From Malachius bipustulatus (lineage: Eukaryota > Arthropoda > Insecta > Coleoptera > Melyridae), in the NCBI GenBank assembly GCA_910589415.1, contig OU342638.1, positions 13,556,014 through 13,620,013 on the forward strand: DNA of 64,000 nucleotides, in the 5' to 3' direction. The notes under the pieces are model-generated. The model had not been told where the DNA came from and ran no database searches. It saw only the letters and a program-made list of their open reading frames with translations. The position numbers and the translations under genes are program-made. Position 1 is the first letter of the stretch. Each line of letters starts with the position of its first letter. This document shows, piece by piece, positions 32,790-43,294 of this stretch.

Positions 32790-35403
32790 TTATAGCGAAC
32801 TGAATTGCACCAGAACGATAAAATAAGTGGTAAGGGAGGACATAAAAGCAAAGAGAATTCCTCGTGTAATATTGAAGAAACCACCAGCCGTAAAGTAGAC
32901 AGGACTGAAGCGAGCGTAGAGGGCGAAAGCGTAGAGTTCTTGGCGTTCCTGCGAGTTGAGTGGTAATAACTCTTGCAACTTGTAGCTGGTTATCGAGATT
33001 TCGGACGCCTCCTCCGAAGCGGCATCGCATATCAGGATTATCACTACAGTTCCATACTGAAAAAAATATAAGTTTATTATATTTGAAATATCATCATTTT
33101 TAAAGTTATTTAAATTTATCCTGAAAACAATTTGACTAATATTTACTCCAGGGAATTATTACCCTGGATTTATAATAATTATTGTGGGTGAACCCACAAT
33201 AATTATTTTATCCCCCTCTTTAATGTCTCTATCCTGGTCACGGCACCACTCTATTCTAGACCGAGAGAAAAATACTACACTGGAATATTTAGCGGAGGGC
33301 AAAGGTATCTTTGTTGCGTAACGGTTCTAATAGGTAAAAATAGGCTATGATGAAGTTACAGGGAAAGTCACCCTGTCTATGTGGTTGGACCGGCTAAACT
33401 CAAGCCTTCCGAACACCGTGCAGCAAACGCAGTCTGGATAAAAAAAAATCAATTATGTTTTTAATAAGAGGGATATATGTATGGGAATTTCATTAAATGG
33501 AGGTGAAATCTGGGAATTATTAATGACTTGGTAAAATACCTACATTTAATACATCCTTCTCTTTTGTGTTTATACATGTGGTAGCAATAATATGAGGGGG
33601 GTTGATTCTATTCGGGAGGCTACGAAGATATTTTACGTGAGATAATGATACCTCAGGAGTGGAACGTGGAGTAGATTAAATAGCTAGGAGCTAGCCTACC
33701 GATCGTTCAGTAATGACTACTATTCCTCAGCACAACGCGCCCAGCCTGCGCAGTAGTTGGAGGATACTCACTACGTAACTGTCAACACTCGTGAAATTCA
33801 ACACCTCAGGAACGACGCTAGTTTTCAATAAGGAGGTTTTGTGGGAATGGGAACCCAAAGTACAGCAATCGCTATCCTTTCTCAGCACGATGCGCCGTAA
33901 TTAGAGGATACTCATTACGTATACCTGTTAAACACACGTGAACTTATAGACCTCAGAAACAATGCGCTCAGCTACACAGCAAAAGTCTTAAAATACGCTA
34001 GTCGTCAATAAAAGAGGGTTTTGGAGAACCTAAAGTACATTGTACATCAATGGTTATCCTTTCTCAGCACGATACGCCCAGCATGTGCCATAATTAGAGG
34101 ATATCATTACGTATCTGTTCAGCACTCGTGAACTTCTAGACCTCAGAAGCAATGCGCTCAGCTGCACAACAAAAGTCTTAAAATACGCTAGTCATCAATA
34201 AAAGAGGTAGGTATTGGGAAAACCTTAAGTACATTAAGAACCTAAAGTACATTAATGGCTAGGGCTAGGTATCCTTTCTCAGCACGATGCACGCAGCATG
34301 CGCCATAATTAAAGGATATGAGTATCCTCTGTACGTATCTGTTCAGCACTCGTGAACTTCTAGACCTTAGAAACAATACACCCTTTATAATAGGATTAAT
34401 AGGTTTACAGTGTGTGGCCCAACAAAAAGAAACAGGCCTAATAATATTTACTTCCTTTTTTTGAAACTGACGTCAATTTTGGGGACTTTTGGCGTACAAA
34501 TTACACCTAAAACTGCCGTGAAAAAATCGTCATCATGTTAACTGGGTTGGGATAGGGTAGGATATCTAACACAGGACTTACCGATAAGATCGCTGCTTCA
34601 ACTAGGAGACCGGTAAGACGAGGTGTTGAAATGTAGCTGTCATCTAGGATGATGCTTAAAGTTGTAATTAAAGCGCTAAAAGTCTCCCCAATGTAAAAGA
34701 GCATGATCGAACCGAACATCGAATTGAAAGTGTCTGCGATTTTTGTTACGCAGATGTAGAGTTGTCTGATTTCTCTTAGCTTTATTAACATTTCTTCATT
34801 GCTCTTTGAAATATCTTTGATGAAATTAGGAGTCGCGGATTCGATGCTCGCTAATTTCAAATTGGTATATTTAAATAGCATCCCAATTTTTTTAATGATG
34901 ATAATCAATACGGTCCATAGAATGATGGTCATATGACATAATGTGTAATGCAAAATTGCAAAAACATGAGTGTCGGAAGGAGTGTTAGCGAGATATTTCC
35001 AATTCATTATTACCAAGAGCAGTAGTAGCGAATTTCCGATTAACGATAAGAAGTAAAGACTAATGTTTCCTCGCTTCTTCTGCGTGTTTTGCGATTGAAG
35101 TCGGGATTCGACAGCTGCCACATATTTCCAGAATTGTTTCCATTCACTTTTCTTCATTAAACCATTTTTCAGAAGCGTTAAAAACAAACCACTCTCGATT
35201 GTCTCTGTGAGGATTGTGCAAGCCTTAGCTATGTCTTTATCTGATAGAAATAATTTCACTCTAAAATAACAGGAAACAGCAACTGCGATGCCTATTAATG
35301 TAAAAGAGGCAATTCTGAAGACACTTTTAGAGGTCTGATTTTTCATAACTTTCCCCGGAATTAGGGAGAGATTAAGAGCGTACGTGAAGATGATTTTTTC
35401 CAT
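32790..35403 (-). CDS. Gustatory receptor, two exons (35403-34582 and 33056-32790)
   Basis: Insect gustatory receptors are seven-helix ligand-gated channels of taste neurons. Exon 1 (274 residues, ATG at 35403) has several hydrophobic helices and a segment typical of the family before the last introns (RQLYICVTKIADTFNSMFG). It ends at a perfect donor (GTAAGT, 34581-34576). Exon 2 starts after TTTTTTTCAG (acceptor bases 33059-33057) in phase 0 and encodes 88 residues. It includes AGGFFNITRGIL and ends in TYFIVLVQF, the TY-x5-QF hallmark of gustatory receptors, just before the stop. Total is about 362 residues, normal for the family. No disruption seen, so it may be functional. The intron (33057-34581) holds a tandem repeat. 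The exon choice is mine and needs transcript support. Confidence 0.8.
33174..33207. repeat. Near-perfect palindrome in receptor intron
   Basis: Two 16-bp arms (AATAATTATTGTGGGT and its complement) separated by two bases. Possibly a MITE remnant. Confidence 0.6.
33700..34390. repeat. Degenerate tandem repeat in receptor intron, about four units
   Basis: Units of about 170-230 bp share TATCCTTTCTCAGCACGAT (33873, 34056, 34270), CACTCGTGAAC..CTAGACCTCAGAA and TCTTAAAATACGCTAGTC. The first unit near 33715 is more diverged. Confidence 0.8.
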
Positions 35404-35929
35404 TTTCTCGCAGTATCTCAGCTCTCCTATTAACTTTTGTACAAGTTATCAAGTATGCAAGTATAGTCGATCAATACGTTAATAATTACTTTATTCATTA
35501 TATTTTGATATTAATTAGAGATATAATATCCATTAAGAAATACGGCATTAATGAATAATTAATAATGTTTTGTTGACTACGCAGGGAGATAGAATACGAG
35601 ATCAGATAATGGGAGAACTAAAGCCGCAAAATGAATATCTAACCTTATAACGGTTCTTTTGTCACCGTTCCATTTATTTGCCCTTTTAATAAATGATAAA
35701 CATTTCTGGAGCGCACGGTACACACACGATACTTTCGTTGAGCGCCTGGTGTAGAGGCATAGACTGCGGCATGCGCCGACCGGTACCGATACTGCTAGCG
35801 CTAGCACGTTTAAACCTGCGGTAGATATATCATCAGCGCGGTTACGTGTGCGCAAGCGATGCTTCCACTCTTCGTGTTCACTGATAACTGACTGCTTATT
35901 ATATTACTTATCGGTCACAATCTAGCCAA
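35404..35929. other. Receptor upstream region
   Basis: AT-rich to about 35580, then mixed. No TATA box or initiator can be chosen with confidence. Confidence 0.4.
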
Positions 35930-36165
35930 ACCGTTTAGAGTTTCGGTCAAACGATCTCTAAAGTGCAGCATGGCTTTGTTTGGTCAGAACTCGGATGGGT
36001 GACCAATTATAGTGGTAAAAAAGTTTCGTGACCGTTCGTCCTCCGGAAGGTACGTTAAAAAAGGGTCCCGGCTGCTCCACATCAGTCGTTAGGTTACGAC
36101 AGAGGCCCTTAAAGCTATTTGAAAAAACTTCTGACACTTGGGCTTGACCAAAGCCATACAATATT
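35930..36165 (+). repeat. 5S-rRNA-derived SINE candidate
   Basis: CTCGGATGGGTGACC (35988) matches the box C region of 5S rRNA. The preceding 50 bp align loosely with the 5S internal control region (GCAGC, GGTCAGAACT for GGTTAGTACT). The unit then runs into unrelated sequence and ends near a T-rich tail at 36164. This is the structure of 5S-headed SINEs; a 5S pseudogene is the alternative. Confidence 0.5.
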
Positions 36166-36606
36166 TTTTTTACTGACTACCTGGCCGGAAGGGCGCTCCT
36201 ATTTATAGGATGATGGTCTGGTGACGTCATACCCCCTCCACTAGCTATCTCCATTGTAGCATCAGCCGGTCTCTCATATGACGTCATAGGTCTCCAAAAC
36301 CTCTGCAGTTTAATGGCTTCCTCCTTGTCTGTTGAAATTATCTGGATGTTTGTAAATTCCAATTGCTTCCAGATGCAAACGGGTGTAGTAGTGTGAAGTG
36401 GTGGACAGTAGACAGGAGGAAGAAGGAGGACAGAAGACAAGAAGACGTTGACAGGATTTTCGCTTTTTCGAAGTTTAAGGCGTGGTGATCCTGAAGCACA
36501 GTCAAATGAAACGACGATATACCTACCTACTAAACGATTCGCAAAGACTAACCATAAATACTTAAAATATTAATACCGGACACTTCCTCTCAAAACCTCC
36601 GTCCTA
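36166..36606. other. Unassigned intergenic DNA
   Basis: No gene or element boundary recognised. Confidence 0.4.
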
Positions 36607-36935
36607 GGAAACCTGCATTACCGTTTTACTAGGGTGTAGTGCATTCACTTTTTGACGTTTACTAAACACGGTTATGTTTGAACAGCTGGATGTCATATTT
36701 TTGGCACATTTGGTCACAGGCGTAGGTATCAAGTGGTAAAAAGCGAAGTTTGAAAAATGAAACAAAATAATAACACGAATAGAATTCAAGGAATCCTCTT
36801 TGCAGTGGGTAGTAAAAACATAATTACGGGTTTATAGGATCACGAAGCTATAGACTTTAGTATTAGGCATAATTTTTATCTCGATATCTAACGTAGTTAC
36901 TGATAAAAAGCGTTTTGGTAGACACACGAACGGCA
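36607..36935 (+). mobile_element. Left half of the MITE found complete at 50986-51424
   Basis: Shares GGAACCTG.ATTACCG.TTTACTAGGGT and about 300 bp of interior (GAACAGCTGGATGTCATATTT). The right arm is missing. Confidence 0.7.
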
Positions 36936-36953
36936 GCGTGATCTTAGTACATA

Positions 36954-37591
36954 CAGGATGTATTATAACGTCCGCATAATATTAGCACCACGCGATTCTA
37001 CATCAAAAACAGAACATAAAGTTTTAATACCGTTTAGCTCTTAGACCTCAAATAACGAAGTTATCGACCATTGTAGTTTAAATTTGAAGTTTTTTAATAC
37101 TCAAAAATATTGCTTAATATTATTAAAAAATTCTTAAGTAAGAAGTAAAATGGCAAAATTATCCAAAATTTTAGTTTTTTTTTTGGTAAAAATGGTTTTA
37201 ATAAAAATTTCAAAACTAGGAATTATTTGATTTCCTGAGTTCCAATCAATATTGCAACTGCGCGTTTTAATTGTTAAATAAAAAATTGAAAAAATAAAAA
37301 TCTGTAAAAAATTGCATCATTGAGTGACACGTCGCAGCATGACATTTGTATTGTTGCACCTTTTTTTTTCGATTACATAGCGCAACGGCACACCATACCA
37401 GTTACGTGACTTCATGTCTAAGTTATCTTAATTTTTATACCAGCGCCAGTGTTGCAAAATTTAAGAACATTAAATTGTCCATATCTTAAAATCTGTGTAC
37501 ATCAAGTAAAAACTGTTAAGGACTTTTTTGTTCTGTTTTTGATGTAGAATCGCGTGGTGCTAATATTATGCGGACGTTATAATACACCCTG
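36954..37591. mobile_element. Foldback MITE, CAGGATGTATTATAACG tips, TA target
   Basis: The left arm (…GTCCGCATAATATTAGCACC) is mirrored at 37530-37591. TA at 36952-36953 and 37592-37593. The right tip reads CACCCTG, the window's common terminus. No coding. Confidence 0.8.
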
Positions 37592-37639
37592 TATAACTGA
37601 TCCTTAAAAATAAGATTCATCAAGATGTAATAAAACCTA

Positions 37640-37666
37640 CCTGACCTGACCTGACCTGACCTGACC
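37640..37666 (-). repeat. Telomere-type (TCAGG)5 tract
   Basis: Five CCTGA units on the plus strand directly beyond the A9 tail of LINE A. Left of it is ordinary sequence. Confidence 0.9.
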
Positions 37667-39775
37667 TTTTTTTTTATCCTGAGGAGGGGGAACCTTCATA
37701 GGCTGCCCTGAACTTCGCAGGGGGTGTGTGAGATTCCCTCCACTAAACCCCCTCCTCTAACCTACCATCCTATCCCGGGACCGTCGAAGACATTACTTCA
37801 GGATAGGACCGGTTGTCTCCTTAGATATCCTCAATCCTTTCCGACTCTCTTCTCCTTTCTTCCGCTTCCTTCTCTCTCAGTATCTCCTTGATGAAGCTGG
37901 ATGTTGCTGACCATCTACTGGGGGACTCCAGCATCTGGTCGACCAGGTTTGCCTCACCTAGCTCGACCTGTAGCATGTTTTGTAAACGGTCTCTGTGTCC
38001 CTTCCACTTGGAGCACTCAAACAGGGTGTGGTGTGGGGTATCAATCTCCCCTTCCTCGCAGTGCCAGCACAGTCCAGTGACGGACTTGCCACAACGCCTC
38101 CGGTAGCTGTTGAAGCACCCGTGGCCTGTGAGGGCTTGTGTGACATAATAGTCCACCTCTCCGTGTCCCCTCTCTATCCACTTCCTTATGTCGGGGATCA
38201 GCTCTGCCGTCCATCTTCCACTATCTCCTGTGCCCCACCTTTCCTGCCAGCTATCCATTAGTCGTTTCCTCGCCCTCCTTTTTATCTCGCTCTTATTGTC
38301 TTTTCCTCTTGCTTTGGTCATTTCTCCGTGAATTTGTTGTCTCTCTATTATCAGTAGGTCTATCGGGTGCAATGATCCAATTACCAACAGGGCCTCAGTC
38401 GATACTGTTCTATAGGCCGATATTACTCTAATTGCAGTTCTCCTCTGGGCTGTCAGGAGCATACTAGTTACCCACTGGAATTTCAGCGCAGACCCCCATA
38501 TCTCGGCTCCGTAAAGTATCACCGAGTTAACTACTGAGGCCAGGATCCTCCTGCTGCTTTCCTTTGGGCCTCCAATGTTGGGCAGTAGTCTGGTGATTGC
38601 CGCTGCGGTCTTTAACGCCCTGTTCGTTACGGCCTTTGCCTGCTCCGTGAAGGAGATGGACCTGTCGAAGACCACTCCCAAGCACTTGAGGGATTTCCCT
38701 GTTTTTACACCCGTGTCTCCTATACTGAACTGCATGTCCCGAGTCCTTCTTCTACCCACCATTAGTATAGCCTCTGTTTTTTCTGGAGCTAATCTTAGCT
38801 CATGGTTGTCCATCCAGTCGCTAATCATCTCTAGCGACTCGTTGACTATACGGGTTAACACCTCTGGATCCCTGTCCTTTGCTGTCAGCGAGAGGTCGTC
38901 GGCAAATCCCGTGAGCCGCGCCCCCTAGGTAGTTTCAGTTTATAAACACCGTCGTATAGGATGTTCCACAGGGTCGGCCCAAGAACCGAGCCCTGTGGGA
39001 CCCCGCAGGTTACTTCTCTGTCCCTGTGACTGCCCTCATGTTGTGTGACCAGGACTCTCTGGGTCAGATATTGCCTTACGATGTTTTGTAAGTATGGGGA
39101 TATATCCCTAGTCTCCAGTCCCATGATGATCTGCGGCCAGCTTGCCGAGTTGAATGCGTTTTTAACGTCTAGCGTTATCAGGGCTACTATCTCCTTGGTT
39201 TTCAGTGTCTTTTCATTGGCTTCCTTCGCATCGGTCAGCACCCGATCCAGTGCATGGATGGTGGATCTTCCCGCCCTGAACCCATGCTGCCCCGGGGCGA
39301 AGTCTCCTTTTTCCTGGATCTCCTTTTGTAGCCTTCTGTTGACGATCCCCTCGTACAGCTTGGCTATATGGTCGATGAGGCAGATCGGCCGATATGAGGA
39401 TGGAACCCCGGCGGGTTTGTCCCCCTTTCTCGCCAGGACAAGTCTGGCTCTCCTCCACTGTCTCGGGAAGCTGCCCGAGTTTAGTAACCGGTTCAGTGGT
39501 GTTCTAAGGATTTCCGGTCTGATCTCAGAGATTTTCTTTAGGAGCACCAAGGGAATCAGATCCTCTCCCGGAGCCTTGTTGTTTCCCAGCCTTCTCACTG
39601 CCACTATAAGTTCCTCCCCGGTTATCTCCGGAATGGCTTCGGCTGTGTTCAAGATGCTAAATCTGAATGTGGATTTCTTTGGGAACAAAGTATCAACTAT
39701 TTCATTGTACGTATCCTGGGGAATATCCGCTGTTCCTGCCCTAAATCCCATCCTTTTGGTAGGGATTTAGGGATA
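37667..39775 (-). mobile_element. LINE A: 5'-truncated R1-clade-like element in TCAGG repeat
   Basis: Starts abruptly in the reverse-transcriptase region next to (TCAGG)4 and ends A9 then (TCAGG)5. The 3' UTR shares layout with LINE B: GAAGTAATG, a GGAGGGGGTTTAG block, a CCCCCTCC block, then A9-GGTCAGG. Protein sequences of A and B differ enough to be separate families. Confidence 0.85.
37821..39751 (-). pseudogene. LINE A ORF2: reverse transcriptase and C-terminal zinc motif, one frameshift
   Basis: 38885-39751 carries NNKAPGEDLIP, SYRPICLIDHIAKLYEG, GFRAGRSTIHA, TLDVKNAFN and GVPQGSVLGPTLW. The frame then slips in a G5 run near 38930, just before the catalytic FADD, and resumes at 37821-38930. 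That part has the thumb, a YGAEIWG motif and a terminal C-x2-C...H-x4-C (CWHC...HHTLFEC). Endonuclease absent by truncation. Without the slip the reverse transcriptase would be complete. Confidence 0.85.
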
Positions 39776-39797
39776 CCTGACCTGACCTGACCTGACC
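39776..39797 (-). repeat. Telomere-type (TCAGG)4 tract between the two LINEs
   Basis: Four CCTGA units joining the truncated 5' end of LINE A to the A9 tail of LINE B. Confidence 0.9.
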
Positions 39798-39981
39798 TTT
39801 TTTTTTGTGGTGGAGGGGGAATCTCATGGACACCCGGGATGGTTCCTCCCTCCCCGGGTAGTGCCGGACTTACCCAAGCTTTCAGCTAGGGCACCTACCG
39901 GCTAAACCCCCTCCGTTCTTCGCATAGCACCCTGGAACCGCCTGTCTGGCATTACTTCGGGGTGCTACCTGTGTTCTAGTG

Positions 39982-42939
39982 TTAATGTTCTATTCTCTCT
40001 CTCTCGTCCATTTGCTTCCGCCTCATGATCTCCTCCAACATCTGCATAATAGAATCCCAGTCCCTCCGGCTCCTAAGGAGCAGTTCAGCCGTATTATCTT
40101 CCGTTATTTTGTCCACTCCGCACATCGCCGCTGCGTCCTTCCTTGCACTCTGCCACCTCTCGCACCTAAACACTGTGTGCTCCGGTGTATCTCTAGTTCC
40201 ACAGTACCAACAGTTATCTGACTCGCTCTTGCCTATTCTCCGGAGGTATACCCCGAACACTCCGTGGCCCGTCAGCGCCTGTGTGGTATAGTATCCCACC
40301 TCTCCCCATTTCCTCTCTGTCCACCGCCTCACGTCCTTGATGAAGGTTTTGGTCCATCCCTCGTACCGCTCCCATCTCTCCTTCCATTTCCGGTATAATT
40401 CATCTCTGGCCTGGCTTTTATAAGCGGGTCCCTCTCGGTGGATGCCGGACCGTTCTGCCACTTTCAACTCCATTGGGGGCATCCCCGCTATCGCGAGGAT
40501 AGCCTCCGTTGCCACTGTCCTGTACGCACTGGTCACTCTTATCGCCATTGTTCTATTCACTCTCTCTAGTAGTTGCACACAGTATTTATACTTGAGAGCT
40601 TTTTCCCAAACCGGCGCTCCATATAGCATGGCCGAGGTGACCGCCGTTACCTGCACCTTTCTCTTACGCGACCTGGGGCCCCCAATGTTCGGCATCAATC
40701 TCGTTAGTGCCATAAGAGATTTCATCGCTTTCGCGCATGTTTTCTTAACATGTTCTGTCATCCTGACGTCTTTATCTATATAGACCCCCAGGTATTTAAC
40801 CGACACCTGGCTATTCACCGTGGTGCCTCCAATGTGGACTTCGAGATTTCTTATACTTCGTCTACCCTCCAGTATTACGATCTCAGTCTTCGCCGCCGCT
40901 AGTTGTATTCCCATGCATTTTAGTTGCTGTGAAATCCTCCCAAACGCGTACACTGCATTTTCCTCCAATTCGGTTCTCGACCTTCCCATCACTATGACGG
41001 CCAGGTCGTCCGCATACGCGATAGTTGTTATGTCTGATCCCAGTTGCAGTCTCAAAACGTCATCGTAGAACATCCTCCACAAGGTGGGTCCGAGGACAGA
41101 TCCCTGTGGGACGCCGCAGGTCATCTCTATCTCCTCCCCACTCGGTGTTGTCACACTTCTTTCTGATAGATAGGATTGTATGATCCTCACTAAGTACCCT
41201 CTTATATTGCAATGTTGCATTTTCTCTATTATTTTTGGCCAAGGGGCAGAATTAAAGGCGTTTTGTATATCTAACAATATCATGGCGCTATATGGCCTGT
41301 TTTTATATATTTTTTGTTTTAACGAATCCGATATCTCCATTACCTTGCCTAACGCATCGATCGTCGACTTGCCTTTGCAGAACCCGTATTGATTTGCATG
41401 TATCATATCTCCCGCTTCAAATTCCATCTCCAGCCGATCTCTAAGAAGGCCCTCGAGTAGTTTCCCACCTGTGTTTATCAGACATATTGGTCTGTACGAC
41501 GTCCTCGAATTTTCACTTTGTTTGGCCTTCTCTATTAGTACCAGGCGGGCCGATTTCCATATCTTTGGGAATACTCCTTTTTCTATGCAGTCGTTTGCGA
41601 CTTCAGCAAACACTTCCGGGCACAATTTAGCCGCCGTTTTAATAATCTCGGGTGGGACGTTGTCCGGTCCAGGAGCTTTTTTGGCTTTCATTTTATTAGC
41701 CGCCATTATTATGTCCTCCGTTGTGAAAAGTGGCACATGATCCACCTGAGCCTCCCGCCACTCATTTGTTGGATGTACCGGGAATAGTCCACCCACAATA
41801 TCAGCAACCTTCTCTCTAGGGAGTATTGGCTGCCGGACCTTAAGCTTTCTTGTTACTATCTGATAGGCCCTCCCCCACACGTCGTCTTCCAGCTCTTCAC
41901 AGATCCTATGCCACGATTGACTTTTTTCCCTGTAGATCTCCTTTTTAAAGACTTTTTTGGCCTCGTTATATTTTCTTCGGGTGTCTTCCCTCAGTTTTGC
42001 ATCTATGTCTGCTCTTTTACCCATTCTGACAAGGTGTCTCCATTCTTTTATGCAAACTTTCCTGAGTTCCGCAATTCTATCCGTCCACCAGTACACGGGC
42101 TGATGTTCCCGCGGTGGCTTGCGTTTCTTAAATACATTATTGCACATCTCGGTGAGTTTCTCTATAAGTTTTTCGCTCTTATTGCCATCTTCCCCTATAC
42201 ATGTGTTTTTGAGCTCTTTTTTGCAGTGATCCTCAAAGGCCTTCATACCCTCGATGTCTATTTTCCACCCTCTCGGGCTATCGTTCCGCCTTTCCCTTCT
42301 CCTAGTGTCGAGATCAAAGTATAAGTTGTTATGTGCACTAAAGTTTTCCCTTGTCGGATCTACTCTCCAGTCATATATTCTGTCTGATATCGACTCCGAT
42401 GTCATTGTTAGGTCTATCACCGATGTCCCCTGAGCACTACTGAAAGTTGGTGTGCTTCCCCTGTTCATAGCGACCAGATTCATACTGCTGCAGCAATCCT
42501 CCAGAACTCTTCCCCTATGGTCCGTCTTCTTTGAGCCAAACGTTGTCGTCTTGGCATTAAAGTCTCCTGCTATAATCAGGTTTGCTCTGACGTTGTCTCT
42601 AATGTAGGTTTCCATGTTGCATAGAAATCTTTCGAACTCTTCCAGGCTCTTATTGGGTGAAAAATAGCACGACAGCGCCGTCACGTCGGCCAGGTCGACC
42701 CCGACGAAACCTCTCCCGCTATGCCGTTTCGTCACGTGTACATGTTTACTCACAAGTATGAAACTGTCTTTATTCTCGTCGCATATTATCCTACTGTTCC
42801 TCTTAGCTCGTCCTATATTAGGTTCCTGTCCCAGTATCACATCTATTTTTCCCTCCCTCATCTCGACTTCGAGGATATCGTGTGCGGCTCCCACTCTGTC
42901 AATATTGACTTGTAGAAACCTGTAATTATTAGAGGTCAT
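39982..42939 (-). CDS. LINE B ORF2: endonuclease and reverse transcriptase, 985 residues, intact frame
   Basis: Residues 1-210 are the apurinic-type endonuclease: QVNIDR at 10, GDFNAK at 125-130, VIDLT at 174. The SDH box reads Ser-Ala-His at 201-203, lacking the usual Asp. Reverse transcriptase from about 415: KKAPGPDNVPP, SYRPICLINTGGKLLEG, LLDIQNAFN, GVPQGSVLGPTLW, YADD at 642-645. A CCHC-type finger (CWYC...PEHTVFRC) is near 910-926. No RNase H seen. The first ATG is at 42939, but the family probably starts earlier (see 42929-43294). The frame is open to the end, so the copy is fairly young. Confidence 0.9.
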   Translation of the reverse strand: MTSNNYRFLQVNIDRVGAAHDILEVEMREGKIDVILGQEPNIGRAKRNSRIICDENKDSFILVSKHVHVTKRHSGRGFVGVDLADVTALSCYFSPNKSLEEFERFLCNMETYIRDNVRANLIIAGDFNAKTTTFGSKKTDHRGRVLEDCCSSMNLVAMNRGSTPTFSSAQGTSVIDLTMTSESISDRIYDWRVDPTRENFSAHNNLYFDLDTRRRERRNDSPRGWKIDIEGMKAFEDHCKKELKNTCIGEDGNKSEKLIEKLTEMCNNVFKKRKPPREHQPVYWWTDRIAELRKVCIKEWRHLVRMGKRADIDAKLREDTRRKYNEAKKVFKKEIYREKSQSWHRICEELEDDVWGRAYQIVTRKLKVRQPILPREKVADIVGGLFPVHPTNEWREAQVDHVPLFTTEDIIMAANKMKAKKAPGPDNVPPEIIKTAAKLCPEVFAEVANDCIEKGVFPKIWKSARLVLIEKAKQSENSRTSYRPICLINTGGKLLEGLLRDRLEMEFEAGDMIHANQYGFCKGKSTIDALGKVMEISDSLKQKIYKNRPYSAMILLDIQNAFNSAPWPKIIEKMQHCNIRGYLVRIIQSYLSERSVTTPSGEEIEMTCGVPQGSVLGPTLWRMFYDDVLRLQLGSDITTIAYADDLAVIVMGRSRTELEENAVYAFGRISQQLKCMGIQLAAAKTEIVILEGRRSIRNLEVHIGGTTVNSQVSVKYLGVYIDKDVRMTEHVKKTCAKAMKSLMALTRLMPNIGGPRSRKRKVQVTAVTSAMLYGAPVWEKALKYKYCVQLLERVNRTMAIRVTSAYRTVATEAILAIAGMPPMELKVAERSGIHREGPAYKSQARDELYRKWKERWERYEGWTKTFIKDVRRWTERKWGEVGYYTTQALTGHGVFGVYLRRIGKSESDNCWYCGTRDTPEHTVFRCERWQSARKDAAAMCGVDKITEDNTAELLLRSRRDWDSIMQMLEEIMRRKQMDERERIEH

Positions 42940-43294
42940 TGTGAGGAATATCAGGCGTGAACACTGTGTCCATCTTCTCCTCGTATCCTTCCGATGTCCT
43001 ATTCTGAGTTACGTTTATCCTCTGTATATATCGCTCATATCCGATCTTATCCTTTGTCTGCTTTCCCTTCCCAGTAGGGCATTCCTTCGTTATTTTCTTA
43101 TTAGGTTCGCACACCAGTATTATATCTGTCTTGGCCTCCTTGCAGTGTTTGTAGAGCAGGTCGTGGGCCGCTCTCGTCCTGTCTACATTTATTTGTGTTA
43201 TATTGAATGCTATTCTTGACTCCTGCCACAGACCGCTGCGCCTGTAGCGTGGCCCACTCTTTCGCACTGGATACAGAATGCCTCGTTCTTGCAT
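42929..43294 (-). pseudogene. Extra truncated endonuclease head upstream of ORF2
   Basis: A 121-codon frame overlapping the end of ORF1 and the first codons of ORF2. Its residues from about 30 (ITQINVDRTRAAHDLL...DIILVCEPNKK) are paralogous to residues 7-44 of ORF2 (LQVNIDRVGAAHDIL...DVILGQEPN). It then diverges and stops. So two endonuclease beginnings lie in tandem, the first cut at about 100 residues. A chimaeric or template-switched origin is likely. Confidence 0.7.

Noticed and set aside
32590..32826. 78-codon plus-strand ORF
   Set aside because: Contains a MITE terminus (ACACCCTGTATAC) and runs antisense over the end of the gustatory receptor exon.
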